From Aquilaria yunnanensis (taxonomy: Eukaryota; Streptophyta; Magnoliopsida; Malvales; Thymelaeaceae), in assembly GCA_039654915.1 (NCBI GenBank), contig CM077599.1, positions 75,670,001 to 75,734,000 of the forward strand: 64,000 nucleotides of DNA, read 5' to 3'. Position 1 is the first letter of the stretch. Each line of letters starts with the position of its first letter. Shown piece after piece: positions 45,450-58,565 of this stretch. The notes beneath the pieces are model-generated. The model was not told the DNA's origin and searched no databases. It was given only the letters and a program-made list of their open reading frames with translations. Made by a program: the position numbers and the translations under genes.

Positions 45450-48400
45450 TATAATATAGGTGCAAGGTTGGGATTCAGAAGGTAAGAGGAAGCCTTTTGA
45501 AAGATGGCTAGAGAGGGGGTAAAGGCTTTGAGTATGAAAAGAAGATTAATGGTGAAAAGCTTGAACTTGACTTTTGAAAGGGTAATGAATTGAGTATCCA
45601 CCACTTTATTCTTCATGAATTCTTAAGATGGTTAAGAAGCAAAGGACATCAGTTTGTTTTTAGCAGTTTGGTTTGGTAGTGGATGTATATATAGCAAGAA
45701 AGAAAATTAAATCTGGTTTTCACTTTGGATTTGTTAGATTTAAAAAAGGTCAAGAATTTAGAAGTACTAAAGAATGAATTAAAAAATATTTGGATTGGCT
45801 CTTTCAATATGAGGGTGAATATTTCAAGATCATAAAAAGGTGAATGAAGAAATGGTGTAACAATGAAAGTTGGTGAATTGAAAATGAAAAAAGAAATGGT
45901 AATTCTTGGAAAAATGAAAGACCATTTGTGGAGGTGGTTACTAGTAACATTTGGACACAAGAAACTAGGAGTGTGGCTAAAAGTAATCATAATTTGTGGG
46001 TTGGTGTTAAAGTTACCTCAAAGGATGAAGAGTTGAAGGAGTTGAAGCAATCTACTGTTGCAGAGGTGAGACAAGTTGAGGTGATAAAATCTTTACAAAG
46101 CATGTGTGATTTATAAGGTATCGGCCTTGGCAAAGTCAAGATTCTTGAATATATGTCAAAATAAGCAGCTGGCACAATGTTGGAAGAAAGAGCTGATTGG
46201 TTTCCACATTATTTTGGATGGATTTATCAATGGTTGAAACATATTGAATCATTCAGAGAGGTTAGTATGGTTAAGGATTAAAGGTTTATCATTTCATACT
46301 TAGTACAATGATTTATTTGGTGCATTTGGTGTGAAGTGGATGAAGGAATTAAGTTTTGAACAATTTACATAGGAAGAGCTTAATATTAAAATTGGTAAAG
46401 TATACATATTAATGCATTGTATGAAGTTTACCTCAAAAGTGCTTGATGTAAAAAGTGATGATAAATTGTTTAAGGTAAGTGTTTTTGAATATTAAAAACA
46501 TGTGATTTAGTTTGGTCCAAGATACTCTTCAGATTCTTTATTCTTATCTAATTCAGAGTCTAAGTGAAGGACTGATTCATTTGGCACATAAAGATGGCAA
46601 TTGGTTTTGTGAAGATAAGGAAATTAATGATGATAAAGTGAAAGGAGAAATGTTGAGAAGGTTAATGGCTATACAATATTTTTTGACGCAGAATTTGAAT
46701 TTATTGTCTCAATTGAATGGAGTGGTGTTAAGTAATCAATTCTCAAAATTGTAATTGGTAAAGTTAGTTATGAAAAGATGTCTGCTGGCTTAGATAATGC
46801 GAAGAATAGATGTAATTTGGATAAGTACGTTGAGGAATCAAATATAGGTGTAGGCCACAATGAAATTTTAAATTTGGGTTCAGATATAGAAGGAAACTAT
46901 AATGACCCTATAATGGGCCAAGATAGTATAGGATTGAACAGACATAAGTATAAGCCTTCAAAAGTGGGTGTTAGTGGGCCAATTTTTAACCAACCTGAAA
47001 ACAAAAACAAAATGTCAAAGAAAAAATGTGAACTAAAACATATTTTTACAGTAAAGGGGAATTTAAGTAATTGGTGTAGAAAGGTAAGATTGTAGATGAT
47101 AAAGGATATTACAATAAGTAGATTTTGAAGGCATTTGAAATGTTCACAATTGAGCAGCAGTAATCGACATATAAACAATCAAAATCAGATCGACAATAAA
47201 TTGGCAAAAGTGGTGTTGCAGGTCAGTCTATTTCAAGTTTTGATGCAAATCGGAAGAATAGCAAGGAGAAGCTTAATAAGGAAAGTGGGTCTAGCAAAAT
47301 AGATGATGATAGTTAGAAGGAAGCAAAAAAACATGGCAGGTCAGGCAATTAGTGGATTTGATATGGTGTTTAATCAAGATATTGGAGCAATGAAAAAACT
47401 TTTAATGCTAAAGCTGGATAGAAATCATGAAAAATTTACCACCAGGTGTGTGTGGAACTAGAAGATTTGGAAAAAAAGGTCAGTGAGGGAAGTGTATACA
47501 AAAGAAAAGTAAAATTCTTGGGTTTGTAGAAGCTGATGGCTTCTCATGATGTTCGATAAAAAAGTAGTTTATTATGGGGTACATGTTGTGATTTTTTCAG
47601 TAAGGAAACTGATGGAACATCTGGCAGATTCTAGAATCCTAAATTATTTTAGAAGATTTGTCAGTTTTTAGGAAAACATTTCATTGATGTGTTTGGGAAG
47701 TAAGAAGGAATTTCTGAGCAAATTAATATGGTTAATGTATACAATCCTCAAAAGCATAATCAGAAAAAATGATTTGGAAGCAACTTCTTAAACTTATTTG
47801 GCTAATTGGTGGCATATGAAATATATCTTGTGTTATGTAATAAAAAGGAATAAGGAAAGAAATGGATACAAATTTGATGAAAAGGTGGCATGTGCTTTTA
47901 AGAATTCCATCTCGGTAGCTAAATTGTTGGACTTTCTAATATAAAAGTATAAATTTAAGCGCTACTTGAAAAATGGATCGAATATGAGTAATGGATATGT
48001 TCTTAGTTTTAAAGAACTTTTCTGAACAGTAGATAAATAGCAGTGTGGTTGCTTTGAAACAATCAATTTTCTAATCATTGTCAGATTTTCTTGAATTAGG
48101 AAATGGTTGATTATGGATACGTTCCTTTTAAATTATCTGACTTGTGGATGGAACATAATGATTTTGCTAATTTAGTCAAAAAAATCTAGCTAGAGAATCA
48201 ATTGTTGGGAAGTCCTAAGTATATAATGAAAGAAAATTTTTTAAAATAGCTATAAAGGCATGAAGCTCTTTAGTTTATAGAGGGTTGAATATGAAAATTG
48301 AGCATTTAAGTTTGAAGTTGAGAAGTGGAATTTAGTGGCTAAGGAAATGGAGGTGTTGGACTTGGAAAAGGCTTAGAAAAGTGAGATGATTGTTTAATTA

Positions 48401-50568
48401 TATTCAAAAGGATAGAGCCAAAGAATGCATGCCAAAGTCGAAGTCTCTATTTAATTGGCCTGTTGAAGATGATGAAACTACAAAAGTTTTCCATTCAATT
48501 GTTAAAGATAAAATTTAGAAAAATAAGATAAAAGGTCTTTATTTAAAATGGTGTTGGATGAAGGAACCTACTATGGTGAAAAAAAATAGGTGCTTAGATT
48601 ATTTAAATAGAATTTGTAGAAGCAAATTCTTGTTTAACCAAAATATCTGAGTTCTCAATTTAAAAAGCTTGAAGATAGAATGAAATAATATTTAGAGTGA
48701 CTTATTTTCAAGGAAGAGATAAAAGAGGATATGTAGTGCTTTAGTGGCTCAAGAGCCTCAGAACTTGACGACTTCACATTTAATTTTTTTAATAAAATCT
48801 TGGACATTTTGAAGTCTAATGTTATCAATTTGTTCACCAATTCAAATCAGAAAATAAATTTATAAAGTATTGCAATTCATCTTTCACTACATTTGTTCAA
48901 AAACTAGATAATTAAGTTACTATTAAAGACTACACTAGTATGCTTAATTGGTTGTTTATACAAAGTAGTAATGAAGGTGCTGGCAGACAAATTAAAACAA
49001 GTTATTGCTTTTGTAATCAGTGATTTACAATCTGGTTTTAAATAAAAGAAATTTTATATGGAGTTCTGATTGTTAATGAAGTGGTTAATTTTGAAAAAAA
49101 GAGGCAAAATTTGGTACTTTTTAAACTTGATTCCAAGAGGGCTTATGATTTTATCAATTTGGATTTTTTGGATTGTATTATGGCATTGATGGGTTTAAGC
49201 GGCATGTGAATAGAGTAGATTCAGGCTTGTTTGAAGTCAACTTCTATTTTAGTTCACATTAATAACAGCACTACATATGAAATCTTAATGGAGAAAGGCA
49301 TAAGATAAGGTAATCCTTTATTAACATTTTTATTTTTATTGGTTGTTGAAGCTTTAAACATCATGGTAATTGAGGCTTTAAAAAAGAAATTAATCAAGGA
49401 GTTAAGCTGGGAAGAGACAGGCTGATGGTGTGACATCTCCAATATGCTAATGATACTTTATTCATTGGAGAATGGTATAAGGACAATGCTAGAAATTTGA
49501 AGCTATTATTAAGATGTTTTTAACTAGATTCAAGTTTAAATGTAATTTTGAATAAAAGTAGAGTGATTGGTTAGGATAAGTCAAATTAAGGTATAACATG
49601 TTGCAGGCTTAATGAGATGCCAAGCAAAAAGCTACTATTCAAATATCTTAAGTGTTTGGTTGGTGTAAACATGAGGAAAGTGGAATATTGTGATCAAGTT
49701 AAAGAGAAGAGTAAATCAAAGTTATCAAATTAGAAAGCTAACTTGCTTTCTATTAAAGGTATATTAATTTTGATCAAGTCTATATTGAGTAGCTAGGCCT
49801 TGTTCTTCTTTTGGATATTTCAGGCTCCTTTCATAGTTATTAATCAGCTTGAGAGTTTGAAACTTTAATTTACTTGAGAGGGAGCTAGGGAGGGGAAAAA
49901 ATTGGCTTGGGTTAATTAGAGTAATGCCCAGAAGAGTTGAGGGGTTGAAATAGGTAATTTATTAACAAAAAATTTAGCTTTACTGGATAAGTAGTGGTAG
50001 AGGTTTAAAGGGAAATTGAACTTTTTAGGTGAGAGTGATTAAAAGTATATGTGGTTTGGGTTTGGAGTTGGAGGGTGGTGGTGGAGGAATTTGAGAGGTT
50101 GAGAATCTAGGGAGTTTAAAAAAGGAATGAAACTACGTAAAATTTGCCAAAATGCCACAAGTTCCAATGATGATCGATGGTAGAGCCTTGGCCATTGAGA
50201 ATGTTTCACTTTGAAAATGTTAGCTAATTTAATTGATGCAGCCATCTTCAAATGAAGAATGTTAATCAAGTTATTAGCTAGAATTCTTTAGTGCTCAAAA
50301 GGTTAATGTGTTTGTGTTAATGACTACTCAAGACCGTTTACCTATAAGATAGAATTTTGCTATTCATGGAATTTAGGTGGATTTTGTTTTGTCCTGTTTA
50401 TAATGCTACAAATGAAGGTGTTAATCGTTCATTTGTTTGATGCCTGTTTGTTACATCTTCATGGAACATGATCTATAATTGATGGCAAATGAAGATTTTA
50501 TCAAGCCTTGGTTTTGCATATTTGTTCTCTATGATTCCTATGTAATGCTAAATAGATTTCAAAAAAAA
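45450..50568 (+). mobile_element. decayed, nearly full-length L1-type LINE
   Basis: ORF1 remains include GFVRFKK and, one frame over, LKNELKNIWIGSFNMRVNIS (about 45710-45835), the RNA-binding / DUF4283-type region. Further pieces are at 46000-47090. EN-RT linker remains include DYGYVPFKLSDLWMEHNDF (about 48113-48170). The reverse transcriptase is recognisable as KLDSKRAYDFINLDFLD (about 49120-49170), GI-R-stop-GNPLLTFLFLLVVEALN (about 49290-49355) and LQYANDTLFIGE (about 49436-49475). The tail LFKYLKCLVGVNMRK, WKANLLSIKGILILIKSILS follows to about 49790. A short A-run at 50561-50568 marks the probable 3' end. Many stops are TAG/TAA at expected Trp or Gln positions, and frameshifts are present. 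The catalytic YADD box reads YAND. The element is dead. Confidence 0.85.
49436..49475 (+). pseudogene. reverse-transcriptase catalytic box of the LINE, mutated
   Basis: The frame reads LQYANDTLFIGE where active plant L1 elements have LQFADDTL-type sequence. The first catalytic aspartate is replaced by asparagine (AAT for GAT), a G-to-A change. Confidence 0.75.
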
Positions 50569-52062
50569 GTGTAGGATGCAATTCTCTGAGTAGCAGCGTG
50601 GGCTGTTTAGAGAAACAGGTATGAAATCATTTTCTCATACAAGCATAATGTAAAAATAGAAATCTGTGGTAAAATGCAGGCCTTATCCTATATATTGCTT
50701 ACTAGTAGATTTTTCAAATTTAAACTGAATTAGGTGTAGTAAACCTTAAATCTTGCTGTACTTGTTAAAAGTGTTTCCTAAAGCAGTCTAGTAGTTTGGT
50801 TTTGGTTTGGTGACTAATTTGTAACAGTTAAATATCTAGCAACTTGCTAGATGAAATAACTTTTATTTACTTGTTTTAATTGATACATCAATATTCTATG
50901 GTGTTGAATGAATAATTGCAAGGTTGGATCATTTTTAAGGTGTAAATGATTTGGGTTAAGAAGATTAGTGCTCTTAGATCCAAGTGATAGAAGGAAAATC
51001 ATATTTTTCCTATTACGTGCAAATATATTTGCTTACTACTGAAAAATAGGAAATTTTGGTTAACCATAAAGTATGTTGGAGTTCTAATGTTTCTTGACAT
51101 TATTGAATGAAAAAAAAAAAATCCACATATCTAACAAGGAAATTGGAAATATAAAAAGATAAATTGCTATATCACTCCTTTATCTTTCTTATAATAAGTA
51201 TGAGCATTAAATACTAGAGATATCAGAAAAAAAATCTATTAATCTATAAATATATTAATTGATACTAAACATTTTTTATGAGTTATAGTATGTTATATAA
51301 GCAACTTGAGGAGCTCATTAAATATTCGTTCTTTAAGAAATTATTGTTACCGAACATATGGAAGGACATTTTATGATTCCCAAGAGCTTAAGAATGCCAT
51401 AAGACATGCGATTTAATCTTTTAGCTTTATAGCAAAACCAAAAGTAGTTCCCTTAATGGTATATTAAGTTTGTTTACTAGCTGAAATATATCACATGAGG
51501 AACAAAAAGAAATTGGAGCATTTTACACTAGGAAAATAGATTAAGAAAACAAGATCTAAACATTATATTAGGAAAATAATACTAAGTGAAATGAGAAGAG
51601 TTATTAGTTTGAATTTTGTCTTAGTTCTTCTTTTAGCTTTAATGAGGCTTTGCTTATATTTGTTGGTGCAATTTTTTTCGGCATAACCGCATAATAAGTT
51701 TTTTCAACAATGCTTGAAATAATCTTTCTACAAAGGAATATCTAACTTAAAAAAAAAATATATCATCTCTTTTCCAGACATTATGTGTTCTTATTACAAC
51801 ATCTAAATCATGAATACTATCTCTTACGACTTTGAAAATTTTCTAGTTAGCTTATGTGATCTTTGAAAAATCTTGTAAAATATTATATTCATTCTTATTA
51901 GCTTCATTACATAGTGAATTAAGGAAATTGCTTTGGATCACACATCTACTTAACCAGTTTTAGCATTTCAAGAAGTTTGTATTGACAAGCCTTCCATAAA
52001 AATGTAATAACTTCATTAAGTTTCTTGTTGTCCTATTTATATATTTTCTTTTACTAAATTTT
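50569..52062. other. AT-rich intergenic, no gene seen
   Basis: Follows the LINE 3' end. No recognisable coding region, RNA gene or terminal repeat. Confidence 0.4.
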
Positions 52063-53100
52063 TTTGAACAATGAAGAATATCATTAAATTGATTAAAACA
52101 AGTAAAAAAGATGTTAGATCATCTAGAAAGTTTCTAGATATTAAACTGTTACAAATCCATCACCAACCATGACCACATTACAAAACCACTCTAAGAAACA
52201 TTTTCAATAACTAAGACAAGATTTAAGCTCCATTCCACCCAATTCACTGTCAATTTGGAGCATCCATTAATAAGCCACAAATAGGATTAGGCCTGAACAT
52301 GCCAACATATTTCATTTTTATCTTATGCTTGTTTGAGAAAACTACTTCATTCTTGTTTCTCCAAAGAGCCCTTGTTACTACATGAAAAAAAAAACATCTC
52401 ACACTTGTCTATGAGCTCTATTGAGCATCATACTTTCCTAACACTTGCCAAGTTTGTAAGTTCAAACCCTCTCCCCACTATTCTTCAAATCTATTTTTAA
52501 ACCTAGCCATTTCACTTCCCCCAAGTACCCCTATCAATTATTTTATGGCTCTTTTGACTATCTAATATAAATAATCTAAGAAACTTCTCCATCCGAAATG
52601 TTTCCCCAAGAAGATATAATTTTTCCTATCGAATTCCTATTTAAAACTCTTCATAAATTAAATTCCCGCTCTTCCATCTTTAATCATACCCATATGATAT
52701 TACCCTAAACTATGCCTTTTAAATTTGCCTCTAATGTTGACCCCAACCTTTATATTTCCTTGGTATATTGATTTGATAATCACCTTCCATAAAAGCCAAA
52801 TTTTAATTCCCACCACCACTTTCAAACAATGGTAAGATTTTTTTTTGTTTTTAACTTACTAACCTTAACTCTAAACCTTTGCTGTGGATATTGTCCCTAA
52901 CTGCCAATTTAATTTTCTATATCTCATAAATAAATTCAAATTCTTATCATAACTTGCTTCTTGACTGAATAATCCAAGTAGATACAATGAGTTAAGAGAA
53001 TAATGGCTTCTAAATGAGCTCAAACCATGTTTAGAATCAATTTTGAGAATAATTAAGCTAGAGTCTCACAAGTCAATCTTTTATTTCCTTGTAGAATTCT
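52063..53100 (-). mobile_element. 3' part of a second LINE, antisense
   Basis: On the minus strand the frame near 52380-52270 reads RALWRNKNEVVF, then NKHKIKMKYVGMF. This pattern is found after the zinc-finger-like region at the C-terminus of plant L1 ORF2. Minus-strand sequence upstream to about 53100 has the character of the same gene but is heavily interrupted. A minus-strand A-run corresponds to the T-run near 52063-52070 and is a candidate 3' end. RT core not seen. Confidence 0.45.
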
Positions 53101-54114
53101 GCATTATTTTTTTGTTCAAATAGTTATTGTTAAAATAATCATACAATCGAAACTCAAAGTATAAGACTATTTAATCAACATCCTATTTTATCTAAATTTT
53201 GACATTTCATTAACCTAAAAATAGTTGCACATTTTTTTTTTCAAACAATCCCTTTTCTTCATCTTTTCAACAAGCATGTAACTTGATTAAAGAACAAAAG
53301 CAACAAATTTCATCATAGAGTCAAAGAGGTGAATACACAAAACAACCTACTCTTGACTAAGAAGATAACCACAATAGATAAAATTTACAGAAATATACTG
53401 GATGAAACACAATACAAAGAATATAAATAAAAATACCGACACCAGGATGAATAACATTTTCATTACTCAATACCATAGGGCATTGAAATTGAGATTATCA
53501 AGAGCAAGGATAATCTTGATAGAAATAAAATGGTAGAAAATTCTCTTAACTTTTATGTTTTGAAGCTGCTTTGTCTGAAGTTTTAATTACTCTAAAGTTG
53601 AGCCAAGTTAGATTCTATTTGAAGCTTTCTCAAATACTAGTTCTTCATTCTTAAAACTCAAATATAAGACTTTACTTAAAGAATGATTATATTCTTACCA
53701 CTCAACCTCACCAATATTTGGAGGAGCTTAATGTTAGATATCCGTAAAAGTCTCCCTTTCTAATTTTTCCTCAATTTTTTATTTTTAAGAAATTATCCCA
53801 ATAATTGAGCCAATCTTTATTTCCAAAAAAGTACATTGTTGGTTACCAACCACAGTTTCCCCTAACTGCTTAAGCTTTTTCTTTTGTCATATACTGCGTA
53901 AGTTAAAGGTTGTTCAAACTTTCTAGCTTATGGGTTTGGTTGGCAAAACTTCACAAAATAAAATTCCATAGAAAAAGCATTTCATCATTTCGTTAAATAG
54001 CATTTTGAGCCAAAATAAAATAGAGATTTATTTGTATTGCTAGTTTTTTAAAACGATAGTAAGGTTTTCTCCTTACAAATAGAAAACATGTTAAAAGTTA
54101 TGTAAAGTTGACTA
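53101..54114. other. AT-rich intergenic, no gene seen
   Basis: May include more of the antisense LINE, but no motif can be assigned. Confidence 0.3.
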
Positions 54115-54465
54115 GATGAAACCAATTTGGTTTTAACTTAAATCAACTTAATTTAAAATAATTTATTTTTTTATACATTTTTTACCTGAAAATAATTTCA
54201 TTTGAAAGCCAATAGTATGTAAGTGTAATAATCAATTCAAAGTAAAATTATATGATTTTTTATTAAATTTTTTATAAATATTTCTTTTTAATGGATAAAA
54301 AATAAAAATTCATAAAAATTTAATAACATTATAAAATTTTAATTTTAGTGATTATTTCACATACATATTATTGGCTTTCAAATGAAACTAGTTTTTGACA
54401 AAAAGAAAATTTAAAATAAATACAAGTTATTTTGAATTAAATTGACTTAAATAAAACTACACGGT
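54115..54465. repeat. imperfect foldback repeat, arms about 160 bp
   Basis: The left arm contains TTTGAAAGCCAATAGTATGT and the right arm contains its near complement ACATATTATTGGCTTTCAAA. Outer parts (AAATCAACTTAATTTAAAAT and ATTTTGAATTAAATTGACTT) are also complementary. Likely an old MITE. Target-site duplication not identified. Confidence 0.65.
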
Positions 54466-55424
54466 AAGTTTCAGTAAAACCGGAGATATACATTCTAGGG
54501 AAAAAAAAGTGCTACCCAATAAATTTTGGTATGAATAAAAAAATAAATGGAAACTATCAACTTTTTTGTTCAATGACTTGAAGGCAGACGCTGGCTTGAT
54601 AGCAGATTTTGGTTTGTCATCTCATTCGTAGTTGTTTAGCTAAGCCTGAAGAAGACGATGTGAAATTTGTAATGGTAATAAGCAATATCTCAATATGGAT
54701 TAATGGTTTTGTATTTTGTTTTCATTTTAATTTTGTGTTTTTGTTTTCTTTACCACTCATTCAAATGTTGTGGTCAAATTGTAATGCATTATTCTAATCA
54801 TATGTTGGTATGTCTAATTAGTTTGTTACTTTGTTTGTCTATCTATTTTTTTATTTATCTCTTTAGATCGATAAATATTGTGATTGCCCAAATTTTAATG
54901 AAAGTTTTCTTCCCAACGGTATCTTTGGGACGCATTCTAAAACCTATAATTGAGCCAATTGTCTTTGGTAAATTAGTGTCTTGTTTCTATTATAGATATT
55001 ATATTGCTCACAATTAATAAGATGAATGACATTCCATTAAAAAAATTCACCTTTTTTTATTTAATGGTTGCACACGCAGAGACAAGATGCTCTACATTTT
55101 GGATTTGGTTTCTTGAATAGATAAATAAAAAAATATCAAAGGCGTTAAATTTATCCTTTGTCATTTTTTTAAATAAGAAAATGCAAAGGCTACATCAATG
55201 TAAAATATTTATCACTTTTTTATCTATGAAGTGTAACTTGATAAATCTCTTCATAATTGAGATATAAGTATAGAAATTCATACGGAAATATTAGATAAAA
55301 TCTTGTAACTTCCAAAGTTCATTTTTTAAAAAAATTTTCAAGAAGCAATTATCTTTCTAAGTTTAGTTTTTATTCAATTTTTTTTAAAAGTAAACTAAAA
55401 GTAGTTAAGATACTTTTGGTTCCA
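54466..55424. other. AT-rich intergenic, no gene seen
   Basis: Open frames at 54609-55017 are AT-rich hydrophobic translations without a domain. Confidence 0.35.
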
Positions 55425-55550
55425 CAAACGCCAACCTAATTGGTTAGGTCTTAGACATTTGTAAACCAAGAGCTGGGTTCGAGTTCTACGGAGTGCCATA
55501 AAGTGCAATTATTGCCATTTATGGCTTGATATCCTTCAAATATAAAAAAA
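55425..55550 (+). mobile_element. SINE-like tRNA-derived unit
   Basis: Box-A-like AATTGGTTAGGTC (55438-55450) and box-B-like GGGTTCGAGTTC (55475-55486) are separated by the spacing usual in tRNA-derived SINEs. A short A-rich end follows near 55543. It does not fold as a complete tRNA by eye. No target-site duplication was identified. Confidence 0.5.
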
Positions 55551-57400
55551 TAGGCATATTCCGTCTAATCTTATACTAAGTATTCTCTAATACATTTTAC
55601 TTGTACATGTTCTCTAGATAAATAGAAAATAAAAAGAATATTATTGTTGCTCTATTATATTTCAAATGTCTTTATTTAGCAAAATGGTAAAAACTAAAAA
55701 AAAACATTCAGAAGAAAAGGGAAAAAAATAAAAACTTTCCTTTGGTCAACTTTGAATTGAATTGGTGTGGATTGGCATTCATAGCAATAAAACAAAACTC
55801 AATAAATAGGCATAAATTACAAAAATTAATGGAGTAGCTATTGGTTGATTCTTACCACTTTCTCTCATTTTGGGGTGGTGTTCATGCACTTGCCTCTTCC
55901 ACCGTTTCATTCTTTTTTTCTTTTTTGTACTTTCACCTTTACATTTGTGCAAGATTCTCACCCTCGTAAATGTCATATTTATCTTGCAAGGCTCAAACAT
56001 TTCTTTCTTGTCATCTTCCTCACCCACCTGGTCCGCCACCATTTTTCTTTTCAAGGCCTCACTTCAATTTCTCTGTAACGGATATTCAAAGCTTAATTGG
56101 GTAAGGACAAGGTTTGACTGAGGAAGAAATTGCCACCATGAAGTATACATGGAATTAGCCATACATGGGAATAAATTCATGGTTCCTTTACTAGTTTCCT
56201 TATTTAACCCTTTGGGATAAGCACTAAGATTTACTACCAAATATATGTTTCAATTATTAAAAGATTTTGGTTCTTATCCATTTATTAATGTTGGGAAATG
56301 GATTGTCTAGACACTGTCAAATACGATGCAAAAATTGATATAGTTGTACAAAAAAAAATTAAAGATGATTTTTGTGAAAAATAAAATGGATATGTCATCA
56401 GTTTACTAATACATATAGATGTTGAAAAATACACCCTACCTTACACGGATCTTATGAATAAATGACCAATAAACCCTATTAAAATAGCAATTCTTGACTT
56501 GTTTCCTTCTCTTGCTAATTATAACCTGACCTCAACCGGCACGGCAAACCCATTTCCACTGTGCTATCTCACCTTTGAATTGTTCTTTATCTCCATTGAT
56601 GATTGGTCAGGCGATTACAGTGTTTGTGATCTATCGACGAAGCTCGATCATGTACAATAGAAGCACAGCAACTATCGTATACATCCCAACAGTAGTCATC
56701 ATCGTCCTCCCAAACCCAACCAGCTCGCTATTGACATCTAAGGCTACTACTTGCCAAAATGTACTACCAATTGGAGAAAATTTTTCATGACTGCCATTAG
56801 ATCTAAATCCCACCTTCAACCTAAGTTGTCTAAACCGTTGATTTGATTTTTTTAACTTTTGCATAAAATGCCAAAAGTTGAGATTTTTTTAGTGCTTATT
56901 TTGGTCATTCATGACTTCTTTTTTTAAGATTAGTCACTTTAACAGCTTTTATTTTATTTTATTTTTTTTTGCAATGTTTCATCTAACAATAAAATATTTT
57001 TTCCTAAAAATTCTAAATTTCAAAGAGTAAATACATAAGGAAAATTATATAAATATGGAATAATATATGTACAAAAGGGTAAACTTATTTAAATCTACAA
57101 AAAAATACAATTAATTTTTTTTAATAGTATATCAGTAATAAAGATTTGTACATGTATCTCATACTTTTTGTACATATCCCTTAGCTTTTCTTTTTTACAT
57201 AGATTTTTTACAGATATATCAGTCAATTTGAACATATCTTTTATTAGCTTAATCCAAAATAATAAAAGTTAATTAGAAAAATGTTTGTTGGTTTTTAGGA
57301 TCTTATGTCTCTGTATGTGTGTAGACACACACACACACACATGTATGTGGTATGTATGTATGTGTGTATGTATATCACATAATGCATATACATCCCTATC
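55551..57400. other. intergenic, no gene confirmed
   Basis: Overlapping open frames on both strands at 55779-56121 (up to 91 codons) and 56575-56864 (up to 77 codons) show no domain. A CA/TG-type microsatellite lies at 57319-57375. Confidence 0.35.
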
Positions 57401-57696
57401 ATTCTTTCTACATATTGCGCTTTAATATTTATACACATGTGTGCATGTATTTGTTCATATTTATACTAGTGTTATGTAACTCATATTTGTAAACATTTTC
57501 ATACACATTAATTAAAAGAAGAAAACTTAAATTCTTTCTACATATTGCGCTTTAATATTTATACACATGTGTGCATGTATTTGTTCATATTTATACTAGT
57601 GTTATGTAACTCATATTTGTAAACATTTTCAATTAATAGTTTACACTTGAATTTTCTACCTTTTAAGTTTTCTTCTTTTAATTAATGTGTATGAAA
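57401..57696. repeat. direct duplication of about 100 bp plus inverted flank
   Basis: 57401-57500 and 57531-57630 are essentially identical (both begin ATTCTTTCTACATATTGCGC), period 130 bp. The segment between and after the first copy (57495-57531, with CATACACATTAATTAAAAGA) reappears inverted at 57659-57696. A stem-loop spanning the second direct copy is therefore possible. Confidence 0.9.
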
Positions 57697-58085
57697 ATAT
57701 TTAAAGGATTGAAACTATACATATAATTCAATATATCAATAACAGTTTTAAAATTTTCATTTACTCATAGGTCTACAAAAATTTGTACATATCTCGATGT
57801 TTTTTATGGTACATCTCACTTTCTTTGTATATGAGATTTACACATATCTATTGTTTGATTTATACATATCTTTCATTTTCATGGGAGATGCATTTTGATG
57901 TGTTCACATTTGGTTTTAGGATAAAGGATTGAACTCTTACACATAATTAAATATATCAATAATAGTTTTATGATCTCATTTTTACACAAGTCTCATATGA
58001 TTTATATGTACCCTTCACTTTCTCATATATCGATTCCATACATATCTATTATTTAATTTTTACATATTTACAATTGTGAGAGAAA
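57697..58085. repeat. diverged tandem duplication, period about 220 bp
   Basis: AAAGGATTGAA(A/C)(C/T), TACA(T/C)ATAATT(C/A)AATATATCAATAA(C/T)AGTTTTA recurs at about 57702 and 57922. It is followed in both by TTTACTCATAGGTC / TTTACACAAGTC and several TACATATCT words. Confidence 0.7.
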
Positions 58086-58565
58086 GTGGAATTTATGTCC
58101 CTATTTAGTTTCTTAATAAAAAAGAAATATTAGGATATAAATATATATAGATTTCACCTAAAGTTCTGAGTGATCTCTTGCCATGGGTGTACTTGAATTG
58201 AAAAATATAAGTCATTAAATTAATGAGGTCATTGGGAATATAATAAGACACTGCCTAAATTCACAGTGTAGATGTATTATCCAAAAAAAAAATGATGAAG
58301 GCTACCACCTAGTAGTAATCCTACATTCCTAGTAACACTTTCTTCAATTTTTGTACATGGAGATAGAGGCTTAATACTAGGGATGATATTTGAATGGGAA
58401 ATTGCGATATGGAATTAGCCAAACATAAGAATACATTCATCTTCCTTTTTCCTTATTTAACCTGTAGAATAAGCATTACCAAATAAGTTTCAATATATTG
58501 TTTATATTTCCCCTTTTGCCCATTTCTTAGCATTAAATTCATACAAGTTTCCTGAATTATCAGAG

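Noticed and set aside
54585..54640. A frame reading LKADAGLIADFGLSSHS, like the DFG motif of protein kinases
   Set aside because: Only this short stretch fits. It lacks the catalytic HRD loop and glycine-rich loop, and stops follow at once. It is too short to call.
55425..55550. Possible tRNA gene
   Set aside because: Box A and B motifs are present, but acceptor and anticodon stems do not pair as in a tRNA. A SINE head explains it better.
55779..56121. Three overlapping open frames of 77-91 codons
   Set aside because: They occupy the same bases on both strands, and none shows a domain or start context that favours it.
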